A stretch of DNA of 64,000 bases from Euonymus europaeus (lineage: Eukaryota; Streptophyta; Magnoliopsida; Celastrales; Celastraceae), in contig OY756966.1 in assembly GCA_963580455.1 (NCBI GenBank), positions 18,851,001 through 18,915,000 of the forward strand, written 5' to 3'. The notes under the pieces were generated by a model that searched no databases, was not told the DNA's origin, and was given only the letters and a program-made list of their open reading frames with translations. The position numbers and the translations under genes were made by a program. Shown piece by piece: positions 10,911-22,661 of the stretch. Position 1 is the first letter of the stretch. Each line of letters begins with the position of its first letter.

Positions 10911-12106
10911 TCAATCTTTGGTTCTAATGATGGTGATTGTGCCTCTCCTCCCTTGCGTATGGATTCTTGTAAGGGCCACAACTGCTTTCCCCGAAAGACC
11001 AGGACCATCAGCAGATACACATGGTCGACAAGCAAAGTCCCCCACCGGATGCCTTACTGGTCTTGTTGGTGGCATTAGAATTCTCTCATTGATGTCGTTC
11101 AGTGTCATGTCTCCTTCAATCCCTCCTGGCTTCACCAATGCGAATGGATACACAACTCTCTTCATCATCATCCTCTTCTTTCTCTTGTCATCATCAATAC
11201 TAGTACTCCCTAAACAACATATATTAAGATTTAAGAACATGTAACAATGAAGTCAAAATTAGAAAGAAAAAAGATCGAAGACCTGGTGTTCAGCAATAGA
11301 AATTTTACATTGATGAGGACTACCAAAATGGGTTTTGGGTTTGCGTGAAGAGGATGGAGATTCAAGAGTTTCGGGGGCGGATATGGCATCCTCTGCTGTT
11401 TTGGTCTCTGAGAAAATATTTTCTTCTTCTTCAGTACTCGTATTGCTCATTGATGTGCTCATATGTTCATCTACAGAAGATAAAAATTGAACTGAAATGA
11501 TAATTCCATTGAAATGGAGAATGAACTTGATAATAAGGTGATAATTAATAATCACCTGAAACTCCAAGAAGACCACTAATCTGGCTCATGCAACTGAAAT
11601 TCTCAGAGATGTCCCAATTGCAGTTTGAACCACAATTATAATAGCCCTGTAAATGTAATACAGACAAAACCCAATTACAAACACGTACACAAACAATAAT
11701 TCAAAATTAAGCAGAACAAACAACCACCTCTGCAGGGTCACTTGGTCCACTGATTTGGTCATCTGTATTGTACAGAAGCAATCGTCTTCGTTTGAATCGT
11801 TCACCGAATTCAACCAAAGCATCTTCCAAATACCCAGTTGAGAAATCAGACTCCCCAGATGAGAAAAACTGTGAAATGCTAGTCCCATCCATGACTCCCC
11901 CTACAGCATGACAGCACAAGCTTTGTCTATACCCAGGAACCAATTAAGTATAGACAAAAACAGTAAAAAGTAGAAGCTAATTCAATAAAGAAAGGAAACT
12001 ATTGAGTACCCAAAGACATGTCTGCGTTGAGAACTCCGAGGTTTTGAAGATCCCAACCTAGGGAAGAGCTAGGAGTACTGTAAGCAATAGAGTGAAGCTC
12101 ACCCAT
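10911..12106 (-). CDS. XRI1-like protein (five exons)
   Basis: Gene model, minus strand: exons 12106-12010, 11900-11728, 11646-11556, 11470-11324 and 11209-10911. All introns are GT-AG, the frame is continuous, and the product has 268 aa. The C-terminal block has RVVYPFALVKPGG (residues 187-199), DINERILMPP, and SGKAVVALTRIHTQG before TITIIRTKD. I recognise this as the conserved end of the plant XRI1 (X-ray induced 1) family. The N-terminus reads SSSLGWDLQNLGVLNADMS, and an acidic/basic FGERFKRRRLLLY stretch follows in exon 2. The length and the N-terminal LGWDLQNLGV block suit the short XRI1-like members rather than XRI1 itself. XRI1 has been linked to DNA repair and meiosis; a role for this paralogue is inference. 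An alternative exon-4 donor at 11282 (CAG|GTCTTC) breaks the frame with the next exon, so I chose 11323. No stops or indels: likely a live host gene. Confidence 0.85.
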
Positions 12107-13855
12107 GCCTTCCAAGTGCTTGTCTTAATCCGCCCGCAAGTGAAAATGACGAAAAATAGGTCCTCTTTAAATGTAAAAAAGTAAGGAATAGACGAATTTG
12201 GAAGAAGTATCCAGTCAACGGCTGACGTTCAAGGCGAAGGAAAAAAGTGGTGTTTCTTGGGATATGGAAAATGGGGGTCGCTTTTTTTATTTGATTTTTG
12301 ATTTTTGTGATAATTATTGGAGATATTAGACACTTTTGTGTGGTGTGGGGGGTGGGTGCTGTCCATGATAATGGCAGAGGCTATGATTTGATGTTGTAGT
12401 TGCATGTAAAAAGGGCAGAGGAACAGTGAGAGAACATGCCTGTCTACCTAGACACAACTCAAATTTCAGCTTTTCCTAATGTTTTTGTTTCTGCTGCTTA
12501 TAGTTTATGGGTTACTATTGGTTTCTCATTTTAGTGTTTTTTTTTTCCTTCACATTCCTCATAACGGTGGGATCAACCTCGTACAAGTTACGAGCATAAT
12601 CAAGAGTACGGGTATTGAATATAGTTAATGTTGTACCATAAACATGATCTTAAAGACCACTCTCATGATACCCTCGTCATAATATATATAATGTTCAAAC
12701 GTTGCAGATCAATAATCTATTTGAAATAAAATAAAATTTTAAATTATTAACATGTAACGTTTCAACATTGAATAACTAAAATAAAAAAGATCAATCTTTT
12801 AACAATCGAAAAATTGTACTTAATCCCGAATTTGGCATTTATTCATTTCTAATATTTTTTTATCTTAGTTTATAGAATTCTTTAAAAATTAATAAAAAAA
12901 ATGAAGTTTAACTCAACCACACATGACATAATATATTTTAAAAAAATTACAATGAAATTTGCAAAAAGAAAAGATTGGCAATGATGAGGAATAAATCAAA
13001 AGAAATACTACTAATAAGTCTTTATTTATTATTTATATTTTATAATTCAATTTTGTTGTGCGGCCGTTTCTTGGCATGCTGTGGGCCCTAGTTCAAGAAT
13101 TTTGAAGACGGAGAGAGAATTCCTGGTGGAGGTGTGGGCCCAAAACTTATCGACAGAGGTTTGAACTTTGAATGGTCCAAAGCTTTTCCTGATACGTTGT
13201 CACCCCACTGTATTTCCTGTGCTGCTGTGCAATTTTGATTGATGCTGAATCATACGGCAAAGCAAGACTGAGAGATGTGCCTTATTTTTATGGTGTCTTG
13301 TGCCGCGACTGAATCGACCACCCACTTGTCGACGGACGACGGTGATGAAAATGGTCCGGGCCTCCGCTTGAAGTTGTTCACACCCGAATGAAAGAAAGTC
13401 TAATCAAATTGTTAATAAAGTGAAGCCCATGGACAGCTGGATTACACACTCTGTTAATAGTAGTTGAACTCGATTGTTGCCACCAAAAACATTTATTAAG
13501 GTTGGATTTGGTGTGTTTGTGCGAGAAAGCGAGAGGCAGGAAGAGAATTTGAATTTACATAAAGTAACTTTATTTTCCAAATTTTCAACTGAATCATGAG
13601 CTTAGATATGTATATATCTGCATTTGTGGAATTCACATCTACAACTTTTTCTTTAACACATTTCCCCACATTTATGGTACCTTTGAGAAAAACAAATGAT
13701 GTGGTTAATTCAAATTACTTTTTCAAAGATCAAAGTTTGTTGGTTTTAGTTGGAATTTCGGGCCCAATTTTATTTTTCTACAGGAAGGCCTGTTGTAGAT
13801 GTTATTAGCTATTGTTTGGTATGTGATATGGCAAAATTGGTCCATCCAATAAAAT
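12107..13855. other. Upstream region of the XRI1-like gene and intergenic DNA
   Basis: It must hold the 5' UTR and promoter of the minus-strand XRI1-like gene (just above 12106). I cannot place a TATA box confidently. The rest is AT-rich with no recognisable gene; a frame at 13596-13808 has no family similarity. Confidence 0.5.
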
Positions 13856-14507
13856 TGTGACACGTGTAACTGTCCACCTTGGACGGGCGGCATTGCGCCT
13901 TGCTAGACCAACCTACCTAAAGCATTATAGTGGTTCGGTCGGTCGGTCAACTTTGCTCCTACTTGGCCCCTTTTAAGCAGGTGGTTGGTTCGGTCGGTCA
14001 TCCTCTACAGATCGGTTTGGCCTTCAACTATTAGGTGGTGATGTTGTCATTTGGGCACATAGGTTGGTCGGTCACCCTGAGTTAACAGGGTGGTCGGTCT
14101 GTCGGTCATTGCCGGATCCAAACTAGATCCATTCCTTCTTTAAGGAGTCCTAATCCTATAAGGAATAGAGACCCAAAAGGATTACAACTCCGACAAATGC
14201 GCTCAGATAAGGAAGAGAGGAGTTTCATTCCTAAAGGAATAAGAACTCCGTAAATCTCTATAAAAGGAGGCCCACGCATCAGGTAAATTTTTACGTCACA
14301 ACTAGCATTACTGTTGCTTAAGTTGGGAGAGCTCTCAGAGACCGAGCCCTCCCAACTGAGAATTACCTAACTGACTTGAACATCGGAGCGGGCCCCCCCG
14401 AACTAATTCGGGGTCCCTCTTAGCTTACGTTTGCTTACTGTGTAGAACATCCAGCTCAGCAATTTGGTGTCTGACCGGACTGATTGGTGTCCAGCTAGGA
14501 CGAACAG
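13856..14507 (+). repeat. LTR-like fragment (possible solo gypsy-type LTR)
   Basis: It has LTR-style architecture: a candidate start TGTGACACG, repeated GGTCGGTC blocks (13930-14110), a TATA box TATAAAAG at 14259-14266 with a GC-richer transcript start region, CTGACTTGAACATCGGAG near 14370, and a candidate end AGGACGAACA at 14507. No coding part or second LTR is visible. The giant palindrome starts within about 10 bp of its end. No 5-bp target duplication was found, so the left boundary is uncertain. Confidence 0.5.
14259..14266 (+). promoter_or_regulatory. TATA box of the LTR-like fragment
   Basis: TATAAAAG sits about 110-120 bp before the CTGACTTGAACATCGGAG block, the expected spacing for an LTR U3/R boundary. 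Confidence 0.5.
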
Positions 14508-14512
14508 TTTTT

Positions 14513-17066
14513 GGCATCATCAATATGTAAAATGGTTTTAGGGAGAATGATAATGATAATAATAATGACAATGGGAATGAGATTTTAATTCTCACATTTG
14601 GTACATATAAAAAGTTGTATATGAAATAATAATGAAACATGTGTAGTGTCCATTATATATTTATATTTATGTATGATTAACAAATTTCATTTTACCATTT
14701 CTAATTATATATAATTGACAAATTAAAACAATTTAATTAAATTACATATATTAACAAGGGCAAATTAGATAGAAGGACATAATCATGTTCAATATTAGAA
14801 GAAAGTCCAGTCCATTTAAAAAAATAGAAATAAGGATAAAATTATCAAACTACCCCTCTCACCCATTATACGTGAATTTCACGTCTTCATCTTCGACAAC
14901 CTCATCTTCGACAACGATATCTTCTCTTCCCGACATTTGATCGAAGAGAGACCACTGCCGTTGAAATTGTATCGCCAAGAGGAATTTAACGGTGGTGGTC
15001 TCTCCTCAATTTGCCATCGGAAAAGGCCAGATCGAGGCAAAACGTCATTTTGCCTCGATTTAGACGTTTTTAACATCGGATTGAAGCAAGATTGGTGGCA
15101 TTGGATTTCTATCGGCCAAACGATTCCAACGCCACCAGTCTTACCTCGATCAAACCTCGAAAACAACTGCAGTAATGAAAAGAAGTTTTAGGGCGTCATT
15201 GAAGCTTCGCGGTGACTTTCCAGCTACTGTGGAACTCTGTTCTGACTGCCATAGGTCGGGCTTTACTCATCTCATAGTTGCGCTTCTTTTGAGACCAATG
15301 ACGATCATTTTGGTAGTCGAACAAAAACGTTAGGCTAAAAAATATGAAATCATAGTTTTAAAACTCTTTTTTCTCTGTAGAATATTTCTCTGTAAAACCT
15401 TTATTTATCTTTAAAATCACTTTTTTCTGTAAAATATCTTTTATCTATACAATAGACCCAAAGCTCGGATTCAATACTAAAATCCTATGTCCCATTTGAT
15501 GAACCCAAGGTTCAGACATAAAAGTTATATCAAAAAATATGAAATCACAGTTTTTGTTCTACGGCTAGTACGTAACTTTTTTTCTTTATAATCTATATTT
15601 CTCTGTAGAACTCTTTTTCTCTGTAGAACCTATATTTCTCTATAGAACCTATATTTCTCTGTAAAATATCTTTTTGTCTATACAATAGACCCAAAGTTCG
15701 AATTCAATACTAAGACTCTATGTCCCAAGTGATGAACCCAAAGTTCCGACATAAAAGTCAGGCCAAAAAATATAAAATCACAGTTTTATTTGTAAAATAT
15801 CTTTTTCTCTGTACAATAGATCCAAAGCTCAGATTCAATACTAAAAACCTATGTCCCAAGTGATGAACCTAAGGTTTCGACATAAAAGTTAGGCCAAAAA
15901 ATATGAAATCACAGTTTTCGTTCTACTGCTAGTTAATAACTTTTTTTTTCTCTTTATAACCTATATTTCTCTGTACAATTCTTTTTTCTATGCAATTTTT
16001 TTTGTATTCGACAGACCTAAAGCATAGATTCACTGCTAAATCTTTATGACCCAATTGATGAACCCCAAGAATCCGATTCGTTAAACCTTAATAGGCTCAA
16101 GGAACAAATTCATTACTAAAATCTTAAATGTCACAAGTGCTAAACCCTAGAGTCCTAACTACTAAACCCCAACGGACTTGGGTACCCTAAACACCGGGGT
16201 TCAAACATTCAAAATTGGTTAGAACTCTTTTTCCCTGTAGCACCATTTTTCTCTATTAGACGGATCAAAACCTGGATTCGCTATTAAAAACTTGTATCCC
16301 AAGTGATGAATTAGAAAGTTCAGATTCGCTAAATCCAACAAATTATTACCATTGGAAGCACTTAAAGCAAGGCCTAGATAATGGGCTAATAATATCATCA
16401 TAAAATGTACAGTGCTATTTTCCTCTGTAAAAAATACTTTTTTCTCTGTAGAACTTTCAAAAATGTTTTTTTAACAGGTAATCGCTTTCCGACAACGGAT
16501 TGAGGCAATGTCAGTGGCGTTTAAATTTCTTTGCGAAGACGAATCCAAAGCCACTAGTCTTGCCTCAATCGATCTCCAGAAACGGCCAGATCAAGGTAAA
16601 ACGAGTTCCAATTGATGCCGGCTATTTTTCCTCGATTCGAAAGTTTCCAATGTCGGATCTTGGCCAGGCTAATGGAGTTGGATTTTTCTTGGCCTAACAA
16701 ATCTAACGCCACCGGCCTCACCTCGATCCGACACCAGAAACGATCGAATTGAGGCAAAATGCGTTTCAAATGTTTTGCCTCGATTCGACAATTTCATATG
16801 TCAGATCTTGGCAAGGCCAATAGCTTTGGATTCGTCTCGGCCTCACGATTCAAACGCCACTAGCCTCTTCTTGATTCAAAGTCGAAAGCATTTGCAAATA
16901 AAAAATAAGTGTTCAATCATATTTGATTGAAATAACAATGACAAATTTCAAGTTTTGTCATTAATTTAATAAATTTAAAAATCAGCCCTTAACTAATAAA
17001 AAATTTTCAGCTCTCCTTTTACTCTTAAAAGTGAGTAAATTTGGACCTAAGCCTAATTTCCCCTAT
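14513..17066 (+). repeat. Left arm of the foldback element
   Basis: It contains degenerate direct subrepeats. The block CCAAAGCTCGGATTCAATAC recurs in variant form near 15459, 15691, 15821 and 16016, each followed by a 'TATGTCCCAAGTGATGAACC' type block and flanked by CTCTGTAGAA runs. A second motif family, built on GAGGCAAAA, occupies 14940-15190 and 16490-16880. Confidence 0.85.
15032..15064. repeat. Small perfect hairpin within the foldback arm
   Basis: GAGGCAAAA, then CGTCA, then TTTTGCCTC forms a short perfect stem. A related stem lies near 16752-16785 and others occur at the matching places in the right arm, so the arms contain nested palindromes. Confidence 0.7.
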
Positions 17067-17123
17067 TAACAAATTAAAACATATATACAATTATAACATA
17101 TTAATTAATATCCAAATTAAAAT

Positions 17124-19586
17124 AAGGGAAATTAGACTTAGGTCCAAATGTATTAACTCTTAAAAGTAAAAGGACAGCTGAATTTATTTTGTTAGTTAAG
17201 GTTCAACTATTTTTTAAATTTATTGAATTAAGGAAAAAACTTGAAATTATAGATTTTTCATTATTATTCTAATCATATATGATTCAAAACTTATTTTTCT
17301 TGTTGCGGATGCTTCTGATTTTGGATTGAGGAGAGGCTGAGGGCGTTGGAATCGTGAGGCCGAGACGAATCCAATACCATTGGCCTTGCCAAGATCCAAC
17401 ATCAAAAAATGTCAAATCAAGGCAAAATGTTCAAAATGCGTTTTGCCTTGGTCAGATCGTTTCTAGAGTCGGATCGAGGTGAGGTCGGTGGCGTTACAAT
17501 CGTTAGGCCGAGACAAATCAAACGCCACTAGCCTTGCCGAGATCCGACATTGGAAACTTTCGGATCAAGGGAAAATAGCCGGCACCAATTGGAACGTGTT
17601 TTATCTCTATCTAGCTGTTTCTAGAGACGAATCGTGGCAAGATTGGTGGCGTTGGATTCGTCTTGACCGAGCAATTCCAAAGTCACTGGCCTCACCTCAA
17701 TTCGTCATCGAAAAGTGATTACCTGGTTAAAAAACATTTTCGAAGGTTCTACAGAGAAAAATAGCACTGTACATTTTATGATGATATTATTGGCGCTTTA
17801 TCTAAGCCTTGCTTTGAAGTGTTTTCAATGGTAAGAATTTGTTGGATTTAGCGACTATGAACTTTCTAGTTCATCACTTGGGACATAAGTTTTTAATAGA
17901 GAATCTGGGTTTTGATCCATCGAATAGAGAAAAAAATGGTTCTACAGGGAAAAAGAGTTCTAACCAATTTTGGAAGTTTGAACCCCGATGTTTAGGGTAT
18001 CCAAGCCCGTTATGGTTTAGTAGTTAGGATGCTAGGGTTTATTAGTTAGGACCCTAGGGTTTAGCACTTGTGAAATTTAAGATTTTAGTAGTGAATCTAT
18101 TTCTTGAGCCCTTTAGGGTTTAATGAATCTGAGTCTTGGGGTTCATGACTTGGGGCATAAAGTTTTAGTAGTGAATATGTGCTTTGGGTCTGACGAATAG
18201 AGAAAAATATATTTTACAAAGAAAAAGTGATTCTAAAGATAAATAAAAGTTCTACAGAGAAATATAGGTTATAAAGAGAGAGTATAGCAGTAGAACGAAA
18301 ACTGTGATTTCATATTTTTTTGCTGACTTTTATGTCGGAACCTTGGGTTTATCCCTTGGGACATAGGGTTTTAGTATTAAATATGAGTTTTGGGTCTATT
18401 GTAAAGAGAAAAAGATATTTTACCGAAAAAATGATTCTAAAGATAAATAAATATTTTACAGAGAACTATAGGTTTATAGAGAAAAAGTGTTCTATAGAAA
18501 AATAAAAGTTTTACAGATAAATATAGGTTATAAAGAGAAAAAGAGTTTGCACTAGCAGTAGAACAAAAACTGTGATTTCATTTTTTTTTTTGCCTGAGTT
18601 TTATGTAAGAACCTTGGGTTCATCACTTGGGATATAGAGTTTTAGTATTGAATCAGAGCTTTGGGTCTATTGCATAGAGAAAAATATGTTTTATAGAGAA
18701 AAAGTAATTCTAAAGATAAATAAAAGTTCTACAGAGAAATATAAGTTCTACAAAGAAAAAGAGTTTTAAAATTACGATTTCATGTTTTTTAGTCTAACTT
18801 TTTCGTCCGACCACCAAAATGATTATCTTTGGTTTCAAAAGAAGCACAACTGTGAGAGAAGTAAAGCCTGACCTATGGCAGCCAAAACAGAGATCCACAG
18901 CAGCTAGAAAAGCCACTGGGAAGCTCTGACAACGCCTCAAAACTTCTTTTTGTTGCTGCGGCTATTTTCGATGTCGAATCGAGGGGAGACTGGTGGCGTT
19001 GGACGATACGAATGCAACGCCACCAGTCTCGTTTTAATCTAATGTTAGAAATGTGTAGATCGAGATAAAATGTGTTTTGGACTTTTTGCCTCGATCCGGC
19101 CTTTTTCGACGGCGAATTGAGAATAGATTACTGTCGTTGGACTCTTCTCTACGATACAATTTCAACGATAGTGGTCTCTCTTCGATCAGATGTAGGGAAG
19201 AAGAGATATGATTGTGAAAGATGAAGACGCGATATTCACGTATATTGAGTGAGAGAGATAGTTTGGGTAGTTTAATAATTTTGTCCTCATTTCTAAATTT
19301 TTAAATGGATTGGACTTCCCTCTAAGATTAAACAAGATTATGCCGTTTTATCTAATTTGCCCATTAAAATACTTGTTATGATAATGCAAATAAGGGCAAT
19401 ATAGTCTTTTAACATTGAATTTCATGTGGAATTGTTAATTTCCATCAAATTTAGATGGAATAAAAAAGGAGGAGAGAGAGTGGAATGAGTCTTAAAAATT
19501 AACAAACCAAACATGAGAAAGAAATTACTCATTCATTTTTTCACATTTATTCCCTTTCTATTCTACATATCAAATGATACCTTAAG
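17124..19586 (-). repeat. Right arm of the foldback element
   Basis: This is the reverse complement of the left arm with scattered substitutions and small indels. The matching subrepeats (GCTTTGGGTCTATTG and relatives) lie near 18173, 18380 and 18650. The GAGGCAAAA-type blocks are at 17330-17720 and 18950-19180. Confidence 0.85.
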
Positions 19587-20409
19587 GTCTTTTAATTATT
19601 TTTCAAAATTTTAAAAAATTATATTTATATTTTGATCAATATTATGAGTTTAATGATATTTTTTGTTTTTTAAAAAAAAAAATCAAATTCAACATGAAAA
19701 ATGCATGATAATTATGGATTGTTGAATATAAACCAAAAGACATTTCAAACATTTTTTATGTAGCATTTGTTTTTTTATTTGAACTAAAATATATACCGTT
19801 GGATTTATAATATCGATCAAAATATAAATATAGATTTTCAAAATTTAAAAAAATAATATAAAGTTTTAAAAAGCTTCTACAACATGGATCACTCATTCTA
19901 GTCATGTTAATGGTTTTTTGATATAAGACACAAGTTTTTTTTGTTAATGTATATTTTCAAATTATGTCACTCATTTGTATCTTTTAGAATAATTTTATAT
20001 TACGAGGACGTAATTTTTTTAGAAGAAAGAAGAAACATTGGAAATAAGTCCATCATTTAAAAGTTTTATTTAAATAAGAACACTTATATAAGTTTTATTC
20101 ATAAAATTTAAATCATTAATCCAAAAAGACAAAACATTAAATAAAATTTTTAAATTGATGAAAATAACCTCAAGCCAATTATTTAATAAATTAAACTTAA
20201 TTAAGTTTGCGATCTGTATATATAAACAAAGCAAGAATGATAATTCCAACAAATGAAGCCACAGACTTGTAAGCCTACATGCTGTGAGCTCTCAATCTTG
20301 ATTTGGATCACATCCATCATGGAAAGCGTCAAGAACACCACCCAGTAATTGTATGGGGAGATTGGACTCGAGTACTTCATATATTTTTAGAGACAACTAA
20401 TAACTCAGT
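19587..20409. other. AT-rich intergenic DNA
   Basis: Poly-A/T runs and no frame of interest. Nothing recognised. Confidence 0.6.
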
Positions 20410-21723
20410 GTGTTGGAAAACATGCAATAGCGAAAATGTTTTAAAAATAAGGAACCCACATAGAAATAATCGTTAGGATAAACAACTTTCAAAAATTTCT
20501 AGTTAATTAAAGTTGACATGCATAATCTAAATTAATCATTTATAGAATATATACCTTGAGATTTCTCTGGATTGATCCTTAATAATAATAATATCGTGGA
20601 ATGAAATCGGCAAGTTTGATACAAAGCTCAAACTTATGGATCTTCCACCTTAGGTATCAATTCCCTTCTTGGATGAAATTGGTCCCATCTCTCCTAACTC
20701 CCAACCGATTCCAATTTCAGTTAGACTTTCCTTATTCTTCTAGTGTTGGGCCTTCATGGGTTAAGGTGGGGACGGACCAACAAGGAAAATAAAACACGGA
20801 CTTCCTATGATTTTAATTATCAGCCCAAACCAATGGACATAATTAAAAAATATAAATTAAAATATATACCACTGAAATATTATAATTGCACTCCCCGTTT
20901 TATCTTAAATTAAATCTGAGCCTTACGTTATAATCATTTAACAAAATCCTCACGTTAAGCTACATATACCCGTCAATTAAATATGTCGCTGACATATAAT
21001 ATTTAATCAAAATCTATTAGATATTTCTCGAGCTTCCGCTTAACTTATTTGAATGTGTCAGATTAATTAAAATTCACCTGCAGTGTTTTGATACAATCTC
21101 AAATCCTATAAACCTTCCCGAGAGGGTATTATCAATCCATGATTGGACGTGAATTTTATTAACATATTATTTTTCATCGTACATTTAATGTGGTCACCCA
21201 ATTCACTAGATGTCTATTGGCCTATCCAAAAAGACCTCACCCTTTAGTAAATCAAAGTCTCATACATTATATGCACACTTACTAATACTCCTTAATAAAT
21301 TCTTTAATAAATTAAGATTGTGAATAATTCCATAACGTTAATGTGAGCTTACAATCTCCCATGTAGTCAGACTAAGAAAACCGGCTCACACGTAGTCCTG
21401 TTCAATACACTCCAAGTGTACTGGTATAGTAAATTTAAGCTTTACCACTTCCCGTAACCAAGATAGACATACTTAAATACTACACCATAGTCAAGCCGGC
21501 AGTTCCTCCAATTCCGTCTAAACTATGATCATTTACTTCTATTCAATATAGACTTATGAATTGATCTTTCGTGTGCAAGCTAAACTCTACACACCAATCC
21601 ATATACAACATTGAATAAAAGACGCATATGTTAATATGTCATTCCTCGTATTAAATGCTAAACATATTTTATTCAAATATAGAAACCGAGTTTAACTATT
21701 ATATAAAATGATGGCCGTTAGCA
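20410..21723. repeat. Non-coding repeat, possibly an LTR interrupted by the gypsy insertion
   Basis: It starts TGTTGGAAAACATGC, a common plant LTR opening, and includes CTTACAATCTCCCATGTAGT, a phrase I associate with non-coding LTR DNA. No coding frame and no partner LTR were found in the window. The next element begins at 21724. This is inference from style only. Confidence 0.3.
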
Positions 21724-22455
21724 TACTATTGCCCAAAATGGTGAGGTCGCAGGTGTGCCAGAGATTGTAATCACTCAACTATAAATAAGAAATATACACC
21801 AATTACTATCTAATCTAATAAAATGTAAGTATAGATTACCTTAGGATCTTAGTAATCTTGAGTTCCTCAACTCCACTGAAATGCATTTTGTTGAAATTAG
21901 AAGGAAATAAATGACACCAAGTACAATTTACACAAAGATCGTTGGCATTAACACTTGACATAAATTAAACAAATACAAGGCTATTTTGTAGAACAACATA
22001 CTAAAAAATGTAAATGACAATGGATTCAATATATATAAGATGCTAGGTAGCAACTGTCTTTGTGCTTGAGTAAGCTTGTGTTTGCTTTTTTGTTTTAGTT
22101 TTTCGTCTCTTGCTTCCTCGTCTAATCCCTTCTTTTAAGAGCCCTCTTCTAGTCAAACTTTATTCTCCTCTCATCTTGCCGTTGCCATTATCTCATACTC
22201 CTTTGGGCACCAATGAAAACTCCCAATCATGCTCAGCTAGTAGCAATTAATTCCTGACATGTAACTCATATATTGAATTACTAGATCCATCTTTTTAGGA
22301 ATACTTGTTACACATCTGACTGGAGCTCTCCTCATACTATCTGGGCTAGCCTTTACTTCATCTAGTACTTCATCTAACTGGGCCTTGTAAGTTGATTATC
22401 ATGGGTCGGCATTCCATGCTTGTTTAATTGGGCTTACATGAATATGGTGTTAACA
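21724..22455 (-). repeat. 3' LTR of the gypsy element
   Basis: It aligns along its length with 27937-28666. On the plus strand it starts TACTATTGCCCAAAATGG and ends GGTGTTAACA. Confidence 0.9.
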
Positions 22456-22471
22456 ATTGTCCCTCTCAGCT
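22456..22471 (-). other. Polypurine tract of the gypsy element
   Basis: On the minus strand AGCTGAGAGGGACAAT directly precedes the LTR start TGTTAACACC. This is the plus-strand priming site expected at the 3' LTR and confirms the minus orientation. Confidence 0.7.
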
Positions 22472-22661
22472 CAAATACAACTGTTTAAGTTGGATTTTGA
22501 GCAAATTTGTCGCGCCCTTTCACATTCTTCTCCAGCAATAACTAACTTAAAATCAAACTCCTAGCTGTCATTCTCTTAAATCTTGATATTTCCTTTTCAA
22601 AAATTCATTTCCGAAATAATCCCTCAATAAACCAAGAACACCTCCGTCTCACCTTTCTCCC

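Larger units (their letters stand above)
14513..19586. mobile_element. Giant foldback (palindromic) element, two ~2.5-kb arms
   Basis: The left arm (14513-17066) and right arm (17124-19586) are diverged reverse complements over their whole length, separated by about 60 bp. Matched landmarks, left to right arm: CATCAATATGT near 14517 with ACATATCAAATG near 19566; TTCACGTCTTCATCTT (14877) with AGATGAAGACG (19220); ACAGGTAATCGCTTT (16476) with AAAGTGATTACCT (17712); GGACCTAAGCCTAATTTCCC (about 17044) with GGGAAATTAGACTTAGGTCC (about 17128). No transposase frame is present. Long arms built of subrepeats fit plant foldback or long-TIR non-autonomous MULE-type elements; which of these cannot be settled here. 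No target duplication was identified at the ends. Confidence 0.88.

Noticed and set aside
13596..13808. 70-aa frame near the XRI1-like promoter
   Set aside because: No recognisable domain, no exon partners, AT-rich composition.
14879..15191. Overlapping plus and minus frames of 84-95 codons in the foldback arm
   Set aside because: They lie in a palindromic GAGGCAAAA repeat block, recur in the other arm with different breaks, and match no family.
14513..19586. Assembly mirror artefact as explanation of the palindrome
   Set aside because: The arms carry many independent substitutions and indels, so they are not a duplicated read or haplotype mirror; long-read support would still be welcome.
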